This document shows positions 59,358 to 64,000 of a stretch of 64,000 nt of DNA, piece after piece. This stretch comes from Paraflavitalea devenefica (GTDB lineage Bacteria > Bacteroidota > Bacteroidia > Chitinophagales > Chitinophagaceae), in contig NZ_JAARML010000003.1 in assembly GCF_011759375.1 (NCBI RefSeq), positions 806,001-870,000 of the forward strand. Reading direction: 5' to 3'. Position numbers and translations under genes: made by a program. Under the pieces are notes generated by a model. It saw nothing but the letters and a program-made list of their open reading frames with translations, was not told the origin of the DNA and did not search any database. Position 1 is the first letter of the stretch; every line of letters starts with the position of its first letter.

Positions 59358-60086
59358 ATGAAAAAAATAATTACCACCGATGAACTTGTAGATGCCAGTG
59401 GCCAGCAGGTGTTTACATTAAGCCAAAAGATAAGCAGCGGTGAGTGTGCTGTTGAGGAGATCGGCGATTACCTGCCGGGGAACCTGTTGGTGACGGATTT
59501 GAGCCAAAATGCAGTAACCTACATGAACAAGAGAGGTTGCGATATCCTGATGCACAGTGTAGAGGAACTACAGGCGATGGGACCTGATTATTTCCAACGT
59601 TTTTTTGTTCGGGAAGAATCGGAAGGGATCATGTCCGGCTATGCCTTTTTGCTGCAACAGCAGGATCCTTCCCGTGTCTTTAGTTTTACCCACCGCGTAA
59701 AACCCAAAGGCGCTTCCACTTATAACTGGTATTTTGGCACGGCGAAATTGTTATACACGCCCGGCGAGGAAAACTCGCATATAATTTTGCTGATGGTAAA
59801 CGATGTGAATTCGCTAGGCGCCATCGCCCCAAAAATCAACAATGTGCTGGAAGAAAGCGATTGGGTGAAAAAGAATTTTAAAAAATTCAGCCTGCTCACA
59901 AAAAAAGAAAAAGACATCATCACCCTGCTGGCAAGCGGATTAAGTTCGAAGCAGATTGCTGATACCTTATGCATTTCGCGACTGACCATTAACACGCACC
60001 GCCGAAATATTACCCAAAAACTGGAGCTGAAAAGCTTTGCCCTATTGTACAGGTTTGCCGTGGCTTTCGGGTTGATAAAGCATTAA
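59358..60086 (+). CDS. PAS-like/LuxR-family transcriptional regulator 2
   Basis: 242 residues. The sensor part (about 30-150) reads GDYLPGNLLVTDLSQNAVTY, MNKRGCDILMHSVEELQAMG, FSFTHRVKPKGASTYNWYFG and resembles a PAS domain. The HTH is LLTKKEKDIITLLASGLSSK, QIADTLCISRLTINTHRRNI, TQKLELKSFALLYRFA. It is about 30-40% alike by eye to its neighbour over the last 90 residues, so the two arose by duplication. They are probably co-transcribed. A likely target is the region around the dyad at 60341. Confidence 0.9.
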   Translation: MKKIITTDELVDASGQQVFTLSQKISSGECAVEEIGDYLPGNLLVTDLSQNAVTYMNKRGCDILMHSVEELQAMGPDYFQRFFVREESEGIMSGYAFLLQQQDPSRVFSFTHRVKPKGASTYNWYFGTAKLLYTPGEENSHIILLMVNDVNSLGAIAPKINNVLEESDWVKKNFKKFSLLTKKEKDIITLLASGLSSKQIADTLCISRLTINTHRRNITQKLELKSFALLYRFAVAFGLIKH

Positions 60087-60099
60087 TCAGGCTTTTGAT

Positions 60100-60133
60100 C
60101 TGATCTGACAGTGAATAATACCATCAGATCAGC
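60100..60133 (+). terminator. Possible hairpin after the LuxR pair
   Basis: CTGATCTGA (60100-60108) can pair with TCAGATCAG (60124-60132) around a ~15-base loop. No T-run follows, so it is a weak candidate terminator. Confidence 0.35.
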
Positions 60134-60148
60134 TGACATGCACAGTTA

Positions 60149-60265
60149 TTATTTCAAAAATTGTTTTCCATAATTAACGAGGTATCCCTTCAGCTCCAGG
60201 TAATACAAACCGTTTGGTAAGCGGTTCATATCAACCGGCAGGGAAACACGCCCTGCCGAATGTAA
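60149..60265 (-). pseudogene. Decayed C-terminal sorting-domain fragment (T9SS type A)
   Basis: On the minus strand the 38 codons ending at 60149 read LHSAGRVSLPVDMNRLPNGL then YYLELKGYLVNYGKQFLK and a TAA. The pattern V-x-L-P-V-x-x-LPNGLYYLELKG…K-x-F-x-K is the end of a Por-secretion type A sorting domain. Two stops in frame lie directly upstream (60266-60277), and no body of the gene is found, so only the tail has survived. Confidence 0.65.
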
Positions 60266-60340
60266 TTAAAGCTATACCTTCCCGTGAAACTGTTGCCTGC
60301 CCATGTGGCTTGCAAATATCGGAGCGGCTTTCAATTAAAA

Positions 60341-60413
60341 AAATACTCACTAATAGGTATTTTAAGGCATGGCCCCGCTGCTTGGTTTAAAAAATACCTA
60401 AAAGTGAGTATTT
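60341..60413. promoter_or_regulatory. Large inverted repeat AAATACTCACT…AGTGAGTATTT with inner TAGGTATTTT/AAAATACCTA
   Basis: Two 23-base arms (60341-60363 and 60391-60413) pair at 21 positions around a 27-base GC-richer loop (ggcatggccccgctgcttgg). The inner arms carry AATAGGTATT, shared with the dyad at 58397. It lies about 90 bases upstream of the lipoprotein gene at 60504 and is either a regulator site or a terminator-like stem. Confidence 0.55.
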
Positions 60414-60503
60414 CACAAGATGCAAACCCTTTACATCTTGCAGTACGAATAATACCTGTCCGCCACTTTGAAAAACCACATTTTACATTAAAAAGCAACT
60501 TAA

Positions 60504-61208
60504 ATGAAAAAATTGTTCTCTTATTTAGTAGCAAGTGTAATGCTTATTTCCTGCTCGAAAGATGAAGATAAGAATGAAACTGGTAGCAATTTATCAAACA
60601 CCCCAACTGCCAAAGCAACATACGACAACAAAAACTATGGTATTTATAAAGGAGTTTTTGTAGGATCAACCGGAAATATTTTAATCAATTTTAAAAATGA
60701 CGGTGCCACGTTATCGGCAAGTTTGGTAATTGATGACAAATCGTATACTTACACCTCCAATAATTCAACCACAGAAGGCACAAATAGCACTATCACTTTC
60801 CGCTATAATAATGACTATTTTGATTTCACAGTGAATTCAGATGGAAGCAACCCAACTATTACAAATATTCATATTAGCGGTCATAGCAATGCAGTTGCTC
60901 AGGTACTTAAAGAAGAGTCTTATGCACAAGCATATTGCTTTGAAGGCACTTTTACCGAACAAGGTGGTAATGGCACCCTGAATTTGGTTATCAAAAAAGA
61001 TAAAGTTGAAGGATTGTTTATTCCTGCTGACTTCCAGGTTATCCCCCCTTTAAAAGGTTCAATAACTAACAATAACATTACAGCTACTATCGGGGAAGAT
61101 CCCAATCGGGTCGCAACAATTACAGGTATTGTTAGCGGAAACAATATTAAAGGAGGTTGGAGTTCGGATACTGGTTCTGGCAGTTGGGAAGCCCACAGAA
61201 CGTTATAA
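60504..61208 (+). CDS. Hypothetical low-GC lipoprotein
   Basis: 234 residues. The lipobox is LISC (Cys about 17) followed by SKDEDKNETGS, the Asp/Glu-rich stretch after the cysteine that often marks export to the cell surface in Bacteroidota. The body (GIYKGVFVGSTGNILINFKN, ASLVIDDKSYTYTSNNSTTE, CFEGTFTEQGGNGTLNLVIK, VATITGIVSGNNIKGGWSSD) is beta-rich, like small lipocalin/beta-sandwich proteins. Codon use is AT-rich relative to neighbours, so it may be acquired. No known family. It is preceded by the large dyad and followed by a terminator. Confidence 0.8.
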   Translation: MKKLFSYLVASVMLISCSKDEDKNETGSNLSNTPTAKATYDNKNYGIYKGVFVGSTGNILINFKNDGATLSASLVIDDKSYTYTSNNSTTEGTNSTITFRYNNDYFDFTVNSDGSNPTITNIHISGHSNAVAQVLKEESYAQAYCFEGTFTEQGGNGTLNLVIKKDKVEGLFIPADFQVIPPLKGSITNNNITATIGEDPNRVATITGIVSGNNIKGGWSSDTGSGSWEAHRTL

Positions 61209-61251
61209 TATTACTGTTGTCCGAGAAAATAATTGAAAAAAGTAGTATAAG

Positions 61252-61272
61252 AAGGGGGCTTTGCCCCCTTTA
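61252..61272. terminator. Hairpin terminator of the low-GC lipoprotein
   Basis: AAGGGGGC pairs with GCCCCCTT around TTT, followed by a short T-rich stretch. It lies 44 bases past the stop. Confidence 0.8.
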
Positions 61273-61488
61273 TTCGTTGTTGGTGGATTGTACTCCTCAA
61301 ACAAACAGTCAACCATTACCACCACAAAAAACAGTTCTCCCCTTAGCAACCCTTAGTCCTCGTTAGTGCTGGCACGACTGGTCAAAAGAAGTCCTTCAGA
61401 CCCAGCCATGTCTTCCCACCAATCCCAAAAACCCAAAAAATCCCGGTTCAGACATTTATATTTACGCCTTAAACCGTTAGTAGCAACC

Positions 61489-62922
61489 ATGAAATTTTTC
61501 CCGGGCATTTGCTGTATCTTCAGTACCTTATTTTTCCTGGCATCCTGCGGCAGCTCCAAAAAAGCAGTCACGTCACCGGCCGAACCACCCGCCCGTCTAT
61601 TGCCTGCCCTGCCGGTTTCGCAGATCAATATTCCCGTTAAAGTATATATGAAGCCCCTGCTGAACCTGATGGACAGCATGACGGCCAAAGAGTTCACCAG
61701 TGAAAAATGGCCCAACTACCTGCAAAGCAGTTGCGATTTCCGCTACAAATACCGTTTCGTTCGTTCACCCTTTGTGTTCACTTGTATTAACAACAAAGTG
61801 AATATTGGTTTCCGGGGCAATTACCAGATAGCCGGCAGCCGTTGTGTATGTGCCTTCGACAAGCAGGTATCGCCCTGGGTAAGCGGCAGTTGTGGCTTTG
61901 GCGATGAGGCGCTCCGCCGGGTAGACCTGAATATCAGTTCCCTGCTCAACCTGCAGCCCAATCACCAGGTCATGACCATTACGCGCCTGGAAACATTGAA
62001 GCCGATAGACAAATGCCAGGTAACCCTCCTGCAAAATGATATGACTGCCGAGATCATGGATAGTATCAAAGCATCGGTAGAAAGTTATTGCACCACTTTC
62101 GACAATTTTGTGCAGGCTATTAATAACAATGATCTGCTGAAGCAATGGCGCAGTGGCGGCAGCCGGGTAATGCCCATCAGTCACTATGGTTTTCTCAACC
62201 TCAATCCTTCCATGCTGCGGGTAGGCCGGTTTAATGTGAACAGGGATACCCTGTATTTTTCATTGGGTTTCCAGGGTATGCCACAATTCTCTTCTGATAG
62301 TAACCGGCTGGTGACCAGGGCCCCTTTGCCGCCTATTACCAATGCCGATAATAACGGTATTATCAGCACTTACCTCAATGCCGTATACGAATACAAGTTC
62401 TTCAATAAACTGCTCAATGACAGTTTGAGCAATAAGCCTTTCGAAGTGGAGGGCAGAACATTTGTGATCAAAGACATCAATATCCGGGGCAGCAATGATG
62501 GTAAAATAGCGGTGGATGTTTCCTTTACGGGCAACCGGAAAGGGGTATTGCACCTGAGTGGTACCCCGGTGCTGGATACGGCCCGTCAGTTTTTGTCCAT
62601 GCCCGACATCAGTTTTGCCCTCGATACAAAGGATATCCTGGTCAATATAGCTAAGGGCATGTTCCGTAAAAGGATCATGAAAGAGCTACAGGGTAAATCA
62701 GTACTGGACATAGCGGCTCTTATCCAGAAAAATAAACCCCTCATTGAGGCGCGCCTTAATCAGCCCGTTACTGCCTGGATGAGTACTGCGGGACAGTTGG
62801 AAAGCGTTAAGGTAGTGGGGTTATTGCCCCAGAAAGACTATATCCAGGTACAGGTCTATATTAAAGGCAGCATCGTGCTTATAGGCCGGCCTTCAGCTAA
62901 TTTGTTGAGTATGAAGCGATAA
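61489..62922 (+). CDS. DUF4403 family lipoprotein
   Basis: From ATG 61489 (MKFFPGICCIFSTLFFLASC) the product has 477 residues; the lipobox cysteine is about residue 20. The body matches DUF4403: SQINIPVKVYMKPLLNLMDS at the start, GNYQIAGSRCVCAFDKQVSPW in the middle, and IRGSNDGKIAVDVSFTGNRKG and LVNIAKGMFRKRIMKELQGKS later. These proteins form repeated lipid-binding-like (BPI/SMP-type) folds. They are anchored in the envelope and of unknown function. The upstream frame to 61366 lacks a signal and is not used. It is monocistronic. Confidence 0.9.
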   Translation: MKFFPGICCIFSTLFFLASCGSSKKAVTSPAEPPARLLPALPVSQINIPVKVYMKPLLNLMDSMTAKEFTSEKWPNYLQSSCDFRYKYRFVRSPFVFTCINNKVNIGFRGNYQIAGSRCVCAFDKQVSPWVSGSCGFGDEALRRVDLNISSLLNLQPNHQVMTITRLETLKPIDKCQVTLLQNDMTAEIMDSIKASVESYCTTFDNFVQAINNNDLLKQWRSGGSRVMPISHYGFLNLNPSMLRVGRFNVNRDTLYFSLGFQGMPQFSSDSNRLVTRAPLPPITNADNNGIISTYLNAVYEYKFFNKLLNDSLSNKPFEVEGRTFVIKDINIRGSNDGKIAVDVSFTGNRKGVLHLSGTPVLDTARQFLSMPDISFALDTKDILVNIAKGMFRKRIMKELQGKSVLDIAALIQKNKPLIEARLNQPVTAWMSTAGQLESVKVVGLLPQKDYIQVQVYIKGSIVLIGRPSANLLSMKR

Positions 62923-63038
62923 AACGGGGCAAGAAAAAATAAAGGCAAAGCAACCAGGGAAATATGCGCTACGTATTATGGGGGTGACCTAATATTGTAA
63001 CTTATTAGAAAAGTTTTACAATTGTAAACCAACCACCC

Positions 63039-63629
63039 TTGCTCGCAGATAACCCGAAAATTTCTGCCCTGTTGAACGGCTGTCGCCAAAATGACCGTAA
63101 CAGCCAAAAGGAGCTCTATTACCTGCTCCGCGGGTTTGCTATGAAAATTTGCTACCGTTACACCAATGCACAGGAAGAGTCAGAAGAGATCATGAACGAA
63201 GGTTTTGTCAAGCTGTTTAAGAACATACACCAGTTTGATGAAAACCGCCAGGAAGATACGTTATTGGCCCTCAAGGGCTGGTTTAAGCGGATTTTGGTCA
63301 ATACTTGTATTGATCATTACCGTAAAGCAAACGCATCTGTCAATGGACACGTATTAAGTCATGAGTCTGAATCCATTCCCGACCATAGTGCAACCGGCAT
63401 TGATGTATTGTCGTATAAAGAAATAATAGAAGCGATCCGTTTACTATCGCCCGGTTACAGAGCAGTGTTCAATTTATTCGTGATTGATGGATTAAGCCAT
63501 GAGGAGATTGCTAAGGAACTGGGAATATCGGTAGGCGCATCCAAATCCAACTTATCAAAAGCCCGTGATAACCTTAGAAAACTATTGTTGAATAAAACAC
63601 AGTACAACGTGTATGTATCCCCTCAATGA
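63039..63629 (+). CDS. ECF-type RNA polymerase sigma factor
   Basis: 196 residues from a TTG at 63039 (MLADNPKISALLNGCRQNDR); no ATG is available in frame. Region 2 reads MKICYRYTNAQEESEEIMNEGFVKLFKNIHQF … LKGWFKRILVNTCIDHYRK, shown in pieces here: KICYRYTNAQEESEEIMNEG and LKGWFKRILVNTCIDHYRKA. Region 4 reads IRLLSPGYRAVFNLFVIDGL, SHEEIAKELGISVGASKSNL. It closely resembles the sigma at 45278 and also overlaps a membrane-anchored partner gene by 17 bases. Confidence 0.95.
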   Translation: MLADNPKISALLNGCRQNDRNSQKELYYLLRGFAMKICYRYTNAQEESEEIMNEGFVKLFKNIHQFDENRQEDTLLALKGWFKRILVNTCIDHYRKANASVNGHVLSHESESIPDHSATGIDVLSYKEIIEAIRLLSPGYRAVFNLFVIDGLSHEEIAKELGISVGASKSNLSKARDNLRKLLLNKTQYNVYVSPQ

Positions 63630-64000
63630 TAACGACCTGGACCGTTTGAGCAGGGACGCTGCCGACCAATATGATGTGGAATCAAGCACATCAGGTTGGG
63701 AAGCGCTTGAAAACCGGCTCAATAAGGAACTGCCTCTCAAAGAAGAGAAGGAGAGGAGGCGTTTCCTGTTCTGGTTATTCCTGATCGTTCTACTGGCAGG
63801 CGCCGGTTTGTTGTGGATGATGACCGGTAAAAATAATCCTACCATCCAGATGGCCCATACCGAGGGTACAGATGGTACTGCAATACCCGCTCAGCAAGAC
63901 ACTAAAAATACAACCCCTGCCGCCAACCAGCCATCCCCAAATGTGGGGATACCCCAACAGGACGCCGCTAAGCCGGCCCCAACGGATGATGTGCCTGCTC
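63613..64000 (+). CDS. Anti-sigma-like membrane protein, 3' part outside the window
   Basis: From ATG 63613 the frame stays open to the window end (129 codons). The protein starts MYPLNDNDLDRLSRDAADQY, has a cytoplasmic head with SGWEALENRLNKELPLKEEKERRR, then one transmembrane helix (FLFWLFLIVLLAGAGLLWMM), then a linker rich in Thr, Gln, Pro and Asp. This copies the head-helix-linker layout of the protein at 45816, so a C-terminal beta-barrel is expected beyond the edge. The 17-base overlap with the sigma gene supports an anti-sigma role. Confidence 0.8.
   Translation, partial: MYPLNDNDLDRLSRDAADQYDVESSTSGWEALENRLNKELPLKEEKERRRFLFWLFLIVLLAGAGLLWMMTGKNNPTIQMAHTEGTDGTAIPAQQDTKNTTPAANQPSPNVGIPQQDAAKPAPTDDVPA

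Larger units (their letters stand above)
60087..60503. other. Noncoding gap downstream of the LuxR genes
   Basis: 417 bases. It holds a weak hairpin, a decayed T9SS tail on the minus strand and a large inverted repeat, all entered separately. The final ~70 bases before the lipoprotein gene are AT-rich. Confidence 0.5.

Noticed and set aside
60284..60565. 93-residue frame upstream of the low-GC lipoprotein
   Set aside because: It runs through the large palindrome and overlaps the lipoprotein signal peptide in another frame; no family resemblance.

Overview
The window comes from a member of the Bacteroidota, most likely the family Chitinophagaceae (Chitinophaga/Niastella-like). The reasons are a SusC/SusD pair, a type IX secretion (T9SS) C-terminal sorting domain, many lipoproteins with short N-terminal lipoboxes, promoter -7 elements of the form TAnnTTTG, and families typical of this group (DUF4959, DUF4998, DUF4397, DUF4403, DUF2911, LVIVD propellers, GH92). 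No rRNA, tRNA, CRISPR array, integrase or intact IS was seen. The genome assignment is inference from protein resemblance; no search was run.

Layout. 1-1.6 kb: a truncated DsbA/FrnE-like oxidoreductase facing an HxlR regulator across two perfect operator-like dyads, then a VOC protein. 1.7-2.05 kb: two facing arrays of an 11-bp imperfect repeat. 2.4-13.5 kb: one polysaccharide-utilisation operon (SusC, SusD, two surface lipoproteins ending in related discoidin-like domains, and a GH92 mannosidase fused to a second glycosidase-like domain). 13.5-20 kb: amidohydrolase, an ECF sigma factor with an overlapping membrane protein, cytochrome c, a DnaJ-domain protein, polysaccharide deacetylase, and a LytTR regulator with a degenerate receiver. 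20-26 kb: secreted and lipoprotein genes, a UGT-like glycosyltransferase and small proteins. 26-41 kb: largely housekeeping (gcvP, tandem sterol-desaturase-like proteins, a Kef-type antiporter, an MFS transporter, deoxynucleoside kinase, folK, sppA, ABC permease). 41-49.5 kb: a third, weaker 11-bp-period region, Chitinophagaceae-type secreted proteins, bioA, and an ECF sigma operon whose second gene joins an anti-sigma-like inner-membrane part to a predicted beta-barrel. 49.5-58 kb: queG, an FGGY kinase, an AT-rich RelA/SpoT-domain protein, a serine hydrolase, clpB, and a DsbA-like protein lacking one active-site cysteine. 58-64 kb: two tandem LuxR regulators flanked by a shared dyad motif, a decayed T9SS tail, a low-GC lipoprotein, a DUF4403 lipoprotein, and a third ECF sigma/anti-sigma-like pair cut by the window edge.

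How genes work together. The 2.4-13.5 kb genes form a complete import-and-trim unit, probably for alpha-mannosides. The three ECF sigma genes each overlap a membrane-anchored partner gene, which suggests signalling units. Noncoding DNA is rich in structure: six REP-like elements built on CCTGAGCTTGTCGAAGG (two full 66-bp copies in opposite orientation), short-word inverted repeats placed at gene 3' ends, strong hairpin terminators, and two candidate structured leaders (upstream of gcvP and of the DUF4397 lipoprotein). The most unusual features are the 11-bp arrays, the two leaders, the GH92 fusion, and the isolated alarmone-synthetase-like gene.
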